In this document: piece by piece, positions 1 through 8,069 of the stretch
Numbering within the stretch: the first letter of the stretch is position 1
Layout: each line of letters opens with the position of its first letter
Origin: Sulfurimonas aquatica
GTDB lineage: Bacteria > Campylobacterota > Campylobacteria > Campylobacterales > Sulfurimonadaceae
NCBI RefSeq assembly: GCF_017357825.1
Contig: NZ_CP046072.1
Span: 186,001-250,000, forward strand
Direction: 5' to 3'
DNA length: 64,000 nucleotides
Made by a program: the position numbers and the translations under genes
Notes under the pieces: model-generated
What the model saw: only the letters and a program-made list of their open reading frames with translations
What the model was told of the DNA's origin: nothing
Database searches by the model: none

Positions 1-938
1 GCGCCAACGGCTTCTTGAGCTAAGTTAAGTGAATCCGTTCTCATGTAAGTGATAACACCAGAAGTTCCATCTGGTGTTTTTACACCTTCATAGAGTGCTT
101 GAGCAACCATCATTGTCTTTTTAGGAGTAAATCCAAGTTTTGATGAAGCGGTTTGTTGCAACGTTGAAGTCATAAATGGTGGTGGTGTTGAGCTCTTTCT
201 CTGCTTAGTTTCTATCTTAGTGATTTTATAACTGTCAGCTTTAGCGCTTGAAGTAATTGCTTCTGCCTGAGACTTATTTTCTATAGACATTTTAGAGAGT
301 TTATCACCCTTATGTAAGATGAGATTTGCATCTATATCTTTTTTAAATGCTGTGTCTATAGTCCAAAATTCTACTGGAATAAAAGCTTTTATCTCACGCT
401 CGCGTTCAACTACAAGCTTAAGCGTAGATGACTGTACACGACCGCCAGAGAGTCCTTTTTGAATCTTTGACGCAAGAAGTGGTGAGAGCTTATAACCCAC
501 AACGCGGTCAAGCATACGACGAGCTTGCTGTGCGTTTACCATATCCATGTCTATCTTACGCGCTGACTCTAGGGCATGCTTAATAGCTGTTTTTGTAATC
601 TCGTGAAATACAATACGAGGAAGTTCCTCTGGGTCTTTTTTGATAGCATGTGCAATATGCCATCCAATAGCTTCTCCCTCACGGTCCTCATCGGTCGCGA
701 TATAGATAGTATCAGCTTTTTTTGCAAGAGCTTTTATCTCTTTAACAGTTGGAGCGTTCTCTTTTGCTACGGAGTAAGCAGGTACAAGATGATTTGTCTC
801 TTCATCTATTGTAATTCCAAAGCGTGATTTAGGAAGATCACGGATATGTCCTTTAGAAGCTATAACTTCATAACCTTTGCCTAAAAAGTTTTTTATAGTT
901 CTAGCTTTAGCCGGTGACTCGACGATTATTAAATCCAA
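1..938 (-). CDS. topA: DNA topoisomerase I (C-terminally truncated by window edge)
   Basis: Type IA topoisomerase that relaxes negative supercoils by transient single-strand cleavage. The N-terminus reads LDLIIVESPAKARTI, the Toprim start of TopA, followed by SKGHIRDLPKSRFGI. A TTG codon at 938 falls exactly where family members have their Met, so I take it as the start. The window cuts the gene just past the active-site segment GVITYMRTDS, which places the catalytic tyrosine near residue 298. About 312 codons are visible; the rest (end of the cleavage domain and zinc-finger region) lies outside. The gene is divergent from the flagellin array. Confidence 0.93.
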   Translation of the reverse strand, partial: MDLIIVESPAKARTIKNFLGKGYEVIASKGHIRDLPKSRFGITIDEETNHLVPAYSVAKENAPTVKEIKALAKKADTIYIATDEDREGEAIGWHIAHAIKKDPEELPRIVFHEITKTAIKHALESARKIDMDMVNAQQARRMLDRVVGYKLSPLLASKIQKGLSGGRVQSSTLKLVVEREREIKAFIPVEFWTIDTAFKKDIDANLILHKGDKLSKMSIENKSQAEAITSSAKADSYKITKIETKQRKSSTPPPFMTSTLQQTASSKLGFTPKKTMMVAQALYEGVKTPDGTSGVITYMRTDSLNLAQEAVG

Positions 939-1035
939 ATAGTATCCCTATATATATAGTATAGTTGTTTTTTAATTGCGCAAGTGTATCGAAAAAAGAT
1001 TAAATATTAAAATCTATAAAAATTTGCTAATTTCC

Positions 1036-1062
1036 TAAAGTTATTTTTGTGAGTGTCGATAA
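1036..1062 (+). promoter_or_regulatory. sigma-28 (FliA) promoter of flagellin gene 1
   Basis: TAAA at 1036-1039 and CGATAA at 1057-1062 are separated by 17 bases, the spacing of the flagellar sigma-28 consensus (TAAA-N15-GCCGATAA). Confidence 0.85.
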
Positions 1063-1074
1063 TATAAATATCAA

Positions 1075-1119
1075 GGCAAGGAAGCCAAGATTAATTAAAC
1101 AAAAGAGCGAAAGGCTCTT
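1075..1119 (+). promoter_or_regulatory. Two-hairpin flagellin leader 1 (candidate CsrA site)
   Basis: Hairpin A at 1075-1086 is GGC-AAGGAA-GCC, with an ANGGA sequence in the loop. Hairpin B at 1103-1119 is AAGAGC-GAAAG-GCTCTT. A Shine-Dalgarno AAGGA follows just before the ATG at 1138. The stems co-vary with those of flagellin genes 2, 3 and 5 while the loops are kept. Loop-presented ANGGA is the known CsrA recognition motif; binding here is inferred. Confidence 0.6.
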
Positions 1120-1137
1120 ACCCAAAAAGGATTTATT

Positions 1138-1956
1138 ATGGGATTTAGAATAAATACAAATGTTGCGGCAATGAACGCACACAGAAATGCTACAAACAAC
1201 AATGTTGGACTTGATAAAAGTCTCTCTGCACTCTCTTCAGGTCTTAGAATTACTAAAGCTGCTGATGATTCATCAGGACTAGCAATAGCAAACAAACTTT
1301 CAGCTCAGTCAAATGGTTTAGGTCAAGCGATTCGTAATGCAAATGATGGAATTGGACTTATCCAAACTGCAGATGGAGCTTTAGAGGAATATGGAAATCT
1401 TTTAAATAGAGTCCGTACACTTGCAGTTCAAGGTGCCAATGATACTCAAGATAGTGATTCAAGAGCTTTTATCTCTAAAGAGATGTTAAGACTTCAGAGT
1501 GAAATGACACATATCGCTGCTGAGACAAAGTTTAATGGTAAACAACTTTTAAATGCAACAACTACATATACTTTTCAAGTAGGTGCTTTTAATGGTGATA
1601 CTACATCAACTCAAATCAGTGGTATGTTGCCTGCTGCTGTTATAGGAACTGCATTAGCAACTTTCTCAACTCAAGCAACCGCAGCGATAATTATATCTGC
1701 TATGGATGATGCTATTACTGTTGTTGATACACTAAGAGCAACACTGGGTGCTGCACAAAACCAACTTGAATCAACTGTTAGAAATATATCAGTAACACAA
1801 GTAAATGTTAAAGCAGCAGAATCACAAATTCGTGATGTTGACTTTGCAGCAGAATCTGCTACATTTGCTAAACATAATATACTTGCACAATCAGGTTCAT
1901 ATGCTATGAGTCAGGCTAATGCCGTTCAGCAAAATGTTCTTAGATTACTTCAATAA
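1138..1956 (+). CDS. Flagellin 1
   Basis: Structural subunit of the flagellar filament, secreted through the flagellar type III system. The 272-residue protein has the N-terminal D0/D1 segment (MGFRINTN start, DDSSGLAIANKL around residues 42-54) and the C-terminal D1/D0 segment ending NVLRLLQ. It has only a short variable middle (about residues 140-190) and no outer D2/D3 domain, so it is shorter than most flagellins. Its middle, with SGMLPAAVIGTALATF, is nearly the same as in flagellin 4. ATG at 1138 is preceded by AAAAAGGATTTATT. It is probably glycosylated, given the neighbouring Maf and legionaminic acid genes. Confidence 0.96.
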   Translation: MGFRINTNVAAMNAHRNATNNNVGLDKSLSALSSGLRITKAADDSSGLAIANKLSAQSNGLGQAIRNANDGIGLIQTADGALEEYGNLLNRVRTLAVQGANDTQDSDSRAFISKEMLRLQSEMTHIAAETKFNGKQLLNATTTYTFQVGAFNGDTTSTQISGMLPAAVIGTALATFSTQATAAIIISAMDDAITVVDTLRATLGAAQNQLESTVRNISVTQVNVKAAESQIRDVDFAAESATFAKHNILAQSGSYAMSQANAVQQNVLRLLQ

Positions 1957-1994
1957 CCTAAATAACTTTTAACAATCGGTACATTTTATCTAAC

Positions 1995-2022
1995 TATTTA
2001 GAGGGTGAAAGCCCTCTAAATA
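1995..2022 (+). terminator. Hairpin after flagellin 1
   Basis: Perfect inverted repeat TATTTAGAGGG / CCCTCTAAATA with a 6-base loop, 39 bases after the stop codon. The T-tract after it is weak, so it could end the transcript or protect its 3' end. Confidence 0.6.
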
Positions 2023-2039
2023 CTTTAATGTAAGATGTT

Positions 2040-2067
2040 TAAAGTTCATTTTTTTGATAGCCGATAT
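2040..2067 (+). promoter_or_regulatory. sigma-28 promoter of flagellin gene 2
   Basis: TAAAG at 2040 and GCCGATAT with its CGATAT at 2062-2067. The -35/-10 gap is 18 bases, one more than in the other copies. Confidence 0.78.
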
Positions 2068-2075
2068 AGTTAATA

Positions 2076-2123
2076 TATAGGCAAGGATGCCTATAAAAAT
2101 AAATTAAAGAGTGAAAGGCTCTT
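2076..2123 (+). promoter_or_regulatory. Two-hairpin flagellin leader 2 (candidate CsrA site)
   Basis: Hairpin A at 2076-2095 is TATAGGC-AAGGAT-GCCTATA, the longest version of the first hairpin. Hairpin B at 2107-2123 is AAGAGT-GAAAG-GCTCTT, with a G-U pair closing the loop. Compared with leader 1, the outer stem bases differ in compensating pairs. Confidence 0.6.
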
Positions 2124-2141
2124 TCCCGAAAAGGATTTATT

Positions 2142-2987
2142 ATGGGATTTAGAATAAACACGAATGTCGCGGCGATGAACGCGCACAGGAATGCTTCAAA
2201 CAATAATGTAGGACTTGACAAAAGTTTAAGTGCATTATCTTCAGGTCTTAGAATTACTAAAGCTGCTGATGATTCATCAGGATTAGCGATAGCAAACAAA
2301 CTTTCAGCTCAGTCAAATGGTTTAGGTCAAGCGATTCGTAATGCAAATGATGGAATTGGACTTATCCAAACTGCAGATGGAGCTTTAGATGAGTATGGAA
2401 ACATTTTAAATAGAATTCGTACACTTGCAGTTCAAGGTGCCAATGATACTCAAGATAGTGACTCAAGAGCTTTTATTGGTAAAGAGATGTTAAGACTTCA
2501 AAGTGAGTTGACACATATCGCTACGGAGACAAAGTTTAATGGTAAAGCATTATTAGCTACTACGGCTACATATACTTTCCAGGTAGGTGCATTTAATGGT
2601 GATGTCTCAAAAACGGTTATAAGTAATGTTGCTCTTGCCTCTATGCTAGCAACAGCAATGACGGCTTCTGCTGGACATGGTACAGCTACAGCTGCATTTA
2701 CTCAAGCTGAATTTGCAGCACTTATTAATGGAATGGACAGTGCAATTTCAACAGTAGATACTATTAGAGCAACTCTGGGTGCTGCGCAAAATCAACTTGA
2801 ATCAACTGTTAGAAATATATCAGTAACACAAGTAAATGTTAAAGCGGCAGAATCACAAATTCGTGATGTTGACTTTGCAGCAGAATCTGCAAACTTCGCT
2901 AAACACAACATTTTAGCTCAATCAGGTTCATATGCTATGAGTCAAGCTAATGCCGTTCAACAAAATGTATTGAGACTGTTACAGTAA
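2142..2987 (+). CDS. Flagellin 2
   Basis: Filament subunit of 281 residues, the longest of the five. The first 135 or so residues and last 75 are almost identical to flagellins 1, 3 and 5. The middle (about residues 140-205) is its own, Ala/Thr-rich, with TASAGHGTATAAFTQAEF. It ends NVLRLLQ. The gene is monocistronic, with its own sigma-28 promoter and leader; ATG at 2142 follows AAAAGGATTTATT. The sharp switch between conserved and unique segments suggests exchange among the paralogues. Confidence 0.96.
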   Translation: MGFRINTNVAAMNAHRNASNNNVGLDKSLSALSSGLRITKAADDSSGLAIANKLSAQSNGLGQAIRNANDGIGLIQTADGALDEYGNILNRIRTLAVQGANDTQDSDSRAFIGKEMLRLQSELTHIATETKFNGKALLATTATYTFQVGAFNGDVSKTVISNVALASMLATAMTASAGHGTATAAFTQAEFAALINGMDSAISTVDTIRATLGAAQNQLESTVRNISVTQVNVKAAESQIRDVDFAAESANFAKHNILAQSGSYAMSQANAVQQNVLRLLQ

Positions 2988-3011
2988 GGACAAATGACGA
3001 CATATTAAAGG

Positions 3012-3039
3012 TTTTAGATCTATTAAAATCGACCGATAT
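3012..3039 (+). promoter_or_regulatory. Probable sigma-28 promoter of flagellin gene 3
   Basis: A good -10 (ACCGATAT, CGATAT at 3034-3039). The best-spaced -35 is only TTTTAGA near 3012; the clear TTAAAGG at 3005 is 24 bases away from the -10. The promoter should be weaker than those of genes 1, 2 and 5. Confidence 0.55.
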
Positions 3040-3044
3040 TTTAG

Positions 3045-3087
3045 TTTAGCAAGGAAGCTAAAGAACACTATGAAACGAAAGGTTTCA
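3045..3087 (+). promoter_or_regulatory. Two-hairpin flagellin leader 3 (candidate CsrA site)
   Basis: Hairpin A at 3045-3062 is TTTAGC-AAGGAA-GCTAAA. Hairpin B at 3071-3087 is TGAAAC-GAAAG-GTTTCA. Both stems differ in sequence from those of leaders 1 and 2 yet keep full pairing, while the loops AAGGA and GAAAG stay fixed. Confidence 0.62.
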
Positions 3088-3106
3088 CCATAAAAAAGGA
3101 TTTATT

Positions 3107-3940
3107 ATGGGATTTAGAATAAATACAAATGTTGCGGCAATGAACGCACACAGAAATGCTACAAACAATAATGTAGGACTTGATAAAAGTTTAAGTGCAT
3201 TATCTTCAGGTCTTAGAATTACTAAAGCTGCTGATGACTCATCAGGACTAGCAATAGCAAACAAACTTTCAGCTCAATCAAATGGTTTAGGTCAAGCGAT
3301 TCGTAATGCAAATGATGGAATTGGTCTTATCCAAACTGCAGATGGAGCACTAGATGAGTATGGAAATATCTTAAATAGAATTCGTACACTTGCGGTTCAA
3401 GGTGCCAATGATACTCAAGATAGTGATTCAAGAACTTTCATTGGTAAAGAGATGCTTAGACTTCAAAGTGAGTTGACACATATCGCTGCCGAGACTAAGT
3501 TTAATGGCAAGTCTTTATTATCAGGAGCTACTACATTTACTTTTCAAGTAGGAGCATTTAATGGAGACACATCACAAACTGTGATTGGAGATATGAATAT
3601 AGCTACTGTAATATCTGCAAATGGGATTATTACTTCAGGTGCAGAGTTTGATACTCAAGCTGAAATGGCATCTATGATAGCATATATGGATAATGCAATT
3701 ACTTTAGTTGATACTCAAAGAGCAACTCTGGGTGCTGCGCAAAATCAACTTGAATCAACTGTTAGAAATATATCAGTAACACAAGTAAATGTTCAAGCGG
3801 CAGAATCACAAATACGTGATGTTGACTTTGCAGCAGAATCAGCAAACTTTGCTAAACATAACATACTTGCGCAATCAGGTTCATATGCTATGAGTCAGGC
3901 TAACGCCGTTCAGCAAAATGTACTAAGATTACTACAGTAA
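3107..3940 (+). CDS. Flagellin 3
   Basis: Filament subunit of 277 residues with the same conserved ends as its neighbours. Its middle, around residues 150-205, is unique (DMNIATVISANGIITSGAEF). Small differences include NVQAAES where the others have NVKAAES, and DTQRATLG instead of DTLRATLG or DTIRATLG. It ends NVLRLLQ. ATG at 3107 follows AAAAAGGATTTATT. A strong terminator follows, separating it from the sigma-54-driven gene 4. Confidence 0.96.
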   Translation: MGFRINTNVAAMNAHRNATNNNVGLDKSLSALSSGLRITKAADDSSGLAIANKLSAQSNGLGQAIRNANDGIGLIQTADGALDEYGNILNRIRTLAVQGANDTQDSDSRTFIGKEMLRLQSELTHIAAETKFNGKSLLSGATTFTFQVGAFNGDTSQTVIGDMNIATVISANGIITSGAEFDTQAEMASMIAYMDNAITLVDTQRATLGAAQNQLESTVRNISVTQVNVQAAESQIRDVDFAAESANFAKHNILAQSGSYAMSQANAVQQNVLRLLQ

Positions 3941-3947
3941 GTTAACA

Positions 3948-3976
3948 AAAGATAGCTACTTTTAGCTATCTTTTTA
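3948..3976 (+). terminator. Rho-independent terminator after flagellin 3
   Basis: Stem GATAGCTA (3951-3958) and TAGCTATC (3963-3970) with loop CTTT, preceded by AAA and followed by TTTTT. Confidence 0.88.
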
Positions 3977-4044
3977 TTAAATCAAAGCTTCTTGATTTAG
4001 ATTAGAAACCCCCTTTGTTATGTAGCCTTACATTTAATTATTTA

Positions 4045-4061
4045 TATGGAACAATAGTTGC
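4045..4061 (+). promoter_or_regulatory. sigma-54 (RpoN) promoter of flagellin gene 4
   Basis: TATGGAACAATAGTTGC contains the essential GG (4048-4049) and GC (4060-4061) exactly 10 bases apart, with TTGC at 4058-4061, as in the -24/-12 consensus. No CGATAT box is present here, unlike the other four flagellin genes. A 10-bp inverted repeat (TTTTATTGTA / TACAATAAAA) lies between promoter and start codon, near 4065-4092. Confidence 0.8.
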
Positions 4062-4101
4062 TTTTTTTATTGTAGTTTAAAATACAATAAAAGGATTTAC
4101 T

Positions 4102-4920
4102 ATGGGATTTAGAATAAATACCAATATAGGTGCAATGAATGCCCACCGAAATGCTTCGATGAATAATATCGGACTTGATAAAAGTTTAAGTGCATTATCT
4201 TCAGGTCTTAGAATTACTAAAGCTGCTGATGATTCAGCTGGTCTTGCAATAGCAAACAAACTTTCAGCTCAGGCAAATGGTTTAGGTCAAGCGATTCGTA
4301 ATGCAAATGATGGAATTGGACTTATCCAAACTGCAGATGGAGCACTAGATGAGTATGGAAATATCTTAAATAGAATTCGTACACTTGCGGTTCAAGGTGC
4401 CAATGATACTCAAGATAGTGATTCAAGAGCTTTTATCTCTAAAGAGATATTAAGACTTCAGAGTGAATTAACACATATCGCTGCTGAGACAAAGTTTAAT
4501 GGTAAACAACTTTTAAATGCGACAACAGCATATACTTTTCAAGTAGGTGCATTTAATGGTGATACTACATCAACTACAATTAGTGGTATGTTGCCTGGAT
4601 CAGTTATAGGAACTGCATTAGCAACTTTCTCTACACAAGCAACTGCAGCGATAATTATATCTGCTATGGATGATGCAATTACATTGGTTGATACACTAAG
4701 AGCAACACTGGGTGCTGCACAAAACCAACTTGAGTCAACTGTTAGAAATATATCAGTTACACAAGTAAATGTTAAAGCAGCAGAATCACAAATTCGTGAT
4801 GTTGACTTTGCAGCAGAATCTGCTACATTTGCTAAACATAATATACTTGCACAATCAGGTTCATATGCTATGAGTCAGGCTAATGCCGTTCAGCAAAATG
4901 TTATGAGATTATTACAGTAA
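4102..4920 (+). CDS. Flagellin 4 (sigma-54 class)
   Basis: Filament subunit of 272 residues. Its first 35 residues are the most divergent of the set (MGFRINTNIGAMNAHRNASMNNIGL split here only by short changes), with DDSAGLAIAN and AQANGLGQ instead of DDSSGLAIAN and AQSNGLGQ. The middle is nearly that of flagellin 1 (SGMLPGSVIGTALATF). It ends NVMRLLQ. The sigma-54 promoter places it in the middle flagellar gene class, like flaB of Campylobacter, so it probably forms the hook-proximal filament. The short leader lacks the two hairpins. ATG at 4102 follows AAAAGGATTTACT. Confidence 0.95.
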   Translation: MGFRINTNIGAMNAHRNASMNNIGLDKSLSALSSGLRITKAADDSAGLAIANKLSAQANGLGQAIRNANDGIGLIQTADGALDEYGNILNRIRTLAVQGANDTQDSDSRAFISKEILRLQSELTHIAAETKFNGKQLLNATTAYTFQVGAFNGDTTSTTISGMLPGSVIGTALATFSTQATAAIIISAMDDAITLVDTLRATLGAAQNQLESTVRNISVTQVNVKAAESQIRDVDFAAESATFAKHNILAQSGSYAMSQANAVQQNVMRLLQ

Positions 4921-4935
4921 CAGTTAGTTTTTAAT

Positions 4936-4963
4936 AAACATACTCTCATTTTAGAGTATGTTT
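4936..4963 (+). terminator. Terminator-like hairpin after flagellin 4
   Basis: Perfect 11-bp stem AAACATACTCT / AGAGTATGTTT with a 6-base loop. The T-run is short. Confidence 0.7.
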
Positions 4964-5004
4964 ACCCCATTTTCTCTCTACATTTCAATTCTTTTCACAT
5001 ACTC

Positions 5005-5031
5005 TAAAGTTATATATATTTTTACCGATAT
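5005..5031 (+). promoter_or_regulatory. sigma-28 promoter of flagellin gene 5
   Basis: TAAAG at 5005 and CGATAT at 5026-5031, with 17 bases between TAAA and CGATAT. Confidence 0.85.
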
Positions 5032-5044
5032 TAATATCTATAAA

Positions 5045-5084
5045 CAGCATGGAAGCTGGATTAAATTAAGAGCGGAAGGCTCTT
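5045..5084 (+). promoter_or_regulatory. Two-hairpin flagellin leader 5 (candidate CsrA site)
   Basis: Hairpin A at 5045-5058 is CAGC-ATGGAA-GCTG, still presenting ANGGA. Hairpin B at 5068-5084 is AAGAGC-GGAAG-GCTCTT. This is the fourth co-varying copy of the leader architecture. Confidence 0.6.
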
Positions 5085-5102
5085 ACCCAAAAAGGATTTA
5101 TT

Positions 5103-5933
5103 ATGGGATTTAGAATAAATACAAATGTTGCGGCAATGAACGCACACAGAAATGCTACAAACAATAATGTAGGACTTGATAAAAGTTTAAGTGCATTATC
5201 TTCAGGTCTTAGAATTACTAAAGCTGCTGATGACTCATCAGGACTAGCAATAGCAAACAAACTTTCAGCTCAGTCAAATGGTTTAGGTCAAGCGATTCGT
5301 AATGCAAATGATGGAATTGGTCTTATCCAAACTGCAGATGGAGCACTAGATGAGTATGGAAATATCTTAAATAGAATTCGTACACTTGCAGTTCAAGGTG
5401 CCAATGATACTCAAGATAGTGATTCAAGAGCTTTTATTGGTAAAGAGATGGCAAGACTTACTAGTGAGCTTAACCATATCGCTGCAGAGACAAAATTCAA
5501 TGGTAAACAACTTTTAAACGCGACAACTTCATATACTTTTCAAGTAGGTGCATTTAATGGGGACACAACTAAAACAAATATAAGTGGTGTAACTGCAAGT
5601 GCAGTTATTGGTGCTGCCAACCTAGTATCTGCAACTTCATCATTAAATCGTGCTGATTTTTCTGACATGATTGGTCAAATGGATAGTGCGATTACAACAG
5701 TTGATACACTAAGAGCAACTCTGGGTGCTGCACAAAATCAACTTGAGTCAACTGTTAGAAATATATCAGTAACACAAGTAAATGTTAAAGCAGCAGAATC
5801 ACAAATTCGTGATGTTGACTTTGCAGCAGAATCTGCTACATTTGCTAAACATAATATACTTGCACAATCAGGTTCATATGCTATGAGTCAGGCTAATGCC
5901 GTTCAGCAAAATGTTATGAGATTATTACAGTAA
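5103..5933 (+). CDS. Flagellin 5
   Basis: Filament subunit of 276 residues. The N-terminal 110 residues match flagellins 1-3. From about residue 114 it differs (KEMARLTSELNHIAAET), and the middle is its own (SGVTASAVIGAANLVSATSS). The C-terminus ends NVMRLLQ, as in flagellin 4. It is driven by its own sigma-28 promoter and leader, with ATG at 5103 after AAAAAGGATTTATT. It is the last gene of the array and faces the maf gene. Confidence 0.96.
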   Translation: MGFRINTNVAAMNAHRNATNNNVGLDKSLSALSSGLRITKAADDSSGLAIANKLSAQSNGLGQAIRNANDGIGLIQTADGALDEYGNILNRIRTLAVQGANDTQDSDSRAFIGKEMARLTSELNHIAAETKFNGKQLLNATTSYTFQVGAFNGDTTKTNISGVTASAVIGAANLVSATSSLNRADFSDMIGQMDSAITTVDTLRATLGAAQNQLESTVRNISVTQVNVKAAESQIRDVDFAAESATFAKHNILAQSGSYAMSQANAVQQNVMRLLQ

Positions 5934-5960
5934 TAATTAATTAGTCGCTATTTTAACTTC

Positions 5961-5980
5961 ACATACCCTTAGGGGTATGT
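5961..5980. terminator. Bidirectional terminator between flagellin 5 and maf
   Basis: Stem ACATACCC / GGGTATGT with a 4-base loop in the 54-base gap between two converging genes. T-rich sequence follows on the plus strand. Confidence 0.65.
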
Positions 5981-5987
5981 CTCTTCT

Positions 5988-8015
5988 TTATTTATCTTTT
6001 TGATACTCTATGTAATCTTGAATTATTTCTTTAAAGTATTCAATCACTCTTATGATTTGAGGCATTACAACTCTATCTAAATGCTTAATAAGTTTTTTAT
6101 GATTAGTTATCTCTTGTGTGTTTATTAGGTCAAAAATATAACCCGATACAAACTGCATATACATTGTTATAATATAGTCCATATCAGAGGTTGTTGAATC
6201 TGGTGTTTCAGCTAAAAGCTCTTGAAAAACTCCTAAGATATTATAATGATAATGGTCTAGATTGTGATGATTGGACTCTATATGCTTTTGAATGACTTCA
6301 ATTATATCATTACAGTAATCTAAACGTTTTTGTAGGTCTTTCATCTCATCTTCATTTAGAAAGTTTTCAGATTTTTCATTGAAAGTTTTTGTTAGGCTAT
6401 CGTATAATTTATCTTTATTAATCGTCGATAAAGCATCTGTATTAAAGTCGTCAATATTTGTTGCAATTGTATCATCTATATAAGCACCATCGCTAAAATT
6501 ATACGTATGCATATTCTCTTTTTTAAAGTTTCTTGAGAGCATATTACATTCAGTTTTCCACCCATCCATAAGCAGAGTGGTAAAAACTTCTTCTCTTAGA
6601 TTTCCTTTTACTTTAAGAACACTTTTTTTATAAACTAATTCGCCGCCGAGTTCATCATCTTCTTCAAGTTTAATATTACCTACGTACTCGTGTGTGTTCG
6701 AGTGTGTTTGACCGCTCTCTTGATCTAGAGCAAAATCAAGACCAAGTAGATACATCTCTTTTGAATCAAGAGATAACAGTAAAGCAAAAGATAAGGAACC
6801 AATATTGGATGATGTTAATCCACCGTGACCATGTTTATACCTTGAACTCCCTTCAAATATATAAATATTCTCTTGTTTGAAGTATTTTAAAAATGCGGGC
6901 TCGGTAAATCCACCAAATAGAGCAATGGTTTTATCAAAAAAGGAGATGTCTTTTATCTTTTGGATGTGTGGAAGCGCATCACTAAATCCATGAACATGAG
7001 TAATAATATCGGGTTTAATGTTAAGCTCTTCGAGTTTTGAAAGTAAGGCACTGACTGCAACGACTATAAACTTTTTGTGATTTTGTTGAATCCACTCGAT
7101 ATTGTTTTGAAATGATGGTCCAGCACCTAAAAGTAAAACAGGTTTTTTTGCAAGTTGACTAGTCGCATAGGAAGATTTTATGTCTAGAAGCTTATAGCCA
7201 TTTTGGAGATGTATAAGTGGTCTAAGTATACTAATAGACAGCGCGGAGTAGTTAAATGTTAAATAAGTTTGGCCAACTATCGTACTTTGTAGGTGCTTTA
7301 GTTTTTTTTCAGAATGGCTGAGTAAGTGAAAAAATTTGATATAGTGATTGTATACAAACTGTTTATTTAAGAAAATATTAGTTTTCTTTCTAAATTCTGT
7401 ATCTTCATCAAATATTGAAAATACAAGTTCAGCTCCATTATTAGTCAGCTCTTTATAATTAGTGACAAAAAGCGATAGTCTAAAAAGTTCTAAGTCATCC
7501 TCAACGATAAAATATACATTTGAGTTTATCTTTTTATGAACTTCACTTAAGTGTAAACCTAAGCCAGTGCCTAGAAAAATAAATTTATAGAGCTTTTTCA
7601 TATGTGTAGTTTTATCTGCATTTTTATTTGAATAGCTGATAAGGCTTGCAGCTCCAGAATAACTATTGTTAGCGATTCCTTGTTCTTCTAACTCTTTTGC
7701 AAATTCATCTGAGATGGTTACATTGTAAAAAGTTTCGTATACGTTTCCCGTTTTAGTAAAGTCAACACTCTTAGCGATTACTTTGGCATGTTTGATGCTA
7801 TTGAGAGTATAGAGATATTTTTCACTCTTTATCTCCATTACATCAAAATAGTCGTCTTTATATTCTAGGGAGTAGCGCTCATGGTGAAACTTTTTTTCTA
7901 TAGCATGTGTGAGAGAATCTATTTTATTAAACAGTTCTGGTTGAGTAGCTTGAAAAAACATAATATTTTCGTTGTAAGTGTATATGGCTTTTTCTTCTAT
8001 GCTCAAATCTTGCAT
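5988..8015 (-). CDS. Maf-family motility accessory factor (flagellin glycosyltransferase)
   Basis: 675-residue protein of the Maf/DUF115 (MptE-like) family. These proteins transfer nonulosonic acids such as pseudaminic or legionaminic acid to Ser/Thr of flagellin in the cytoplasm before export. The hallmark central domain starts near residue 290 with VLLLGAGPSFQNNIEW and continues with KPDIITHVHGF and LLGLDFAL. An N-terminal region (about 1-280, with FLGTGLGLHL near residue 150) and a helical C-terminus flank it. It sits directly between the flagellins and the sugar-synthesis genes, which fits this role. ATG at 8015 follows AAGGATTTGC. Acceptor sites and exact sugar are inferred. Confidence 0.88.
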   Translation of the reverse strand: MQDLSIEEKAIYTYNENIMFFQATQPELFNKIDSLTHAIEKKFHHERYSLEYKDDYFDVMEIKSEKYLYTLNSIKHAKVIAKSVDFTKTGNVYETFYNVTISDEFAKELEEQGIANNSYSGAASLISYSNKNADKTTHMKKLYKFIFLGTGLGLHLSEVHKKINSNVYFIVEDDLELFRLSLFVTNYKELTNNGAELVFSIFDEDTEFRKKTNIFLNKQFVYNHYIKFFHLLSHSEKKLKHLQSTIVGQTYLTFNYSALSISILRPLIHLQNGYKLLDIKSSYATSQLAKKPVLLLGAGPSFQNNIEWIQQNHKKFIVVAVSALLSKLEELNIKPDIITHVHGFSDALPHIQKIKDISFFDKTIALFGGFTEPAFLKYFKQENIYIFEGSSRYKHGHGGLTSSNIGSLSFALLLSLDSKEMYLLGLDFALDQESGQTHSNTHEYVGNIKLEEDDELGGELVYKKSVLKVKGNLREEVFTTLLMDGWKTECNMLSRNFKKENMHTYNFSDGAYIDDTIATNIDDFNTDALSTINKDKLYDSLTKTFNEKSENFLNEDEMKDLQKRLDYCNDIIEVIQKHIESNHHNLDHYHYNILGVFQELLAETPDSTTSDMDYIITMYMQFVSGYIFDLINTQEITNHKKLIKHLDRVVMPQIIRVIEYFKEIIQDYIEYQKDK

Positions 8016-8069
8016 TGCAAATCCTTATGTATATTGAAAGTAATAAAGCAAAATACATACCGTTATTTC

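Noticed and set aside
1095-5260. Minus-strand ORFs repeated opposite each flagellin start
   Set aside because: They are antisense images of the conserved flagellin N-terminus and share its repeats; no promoter or ribosome site supports them.
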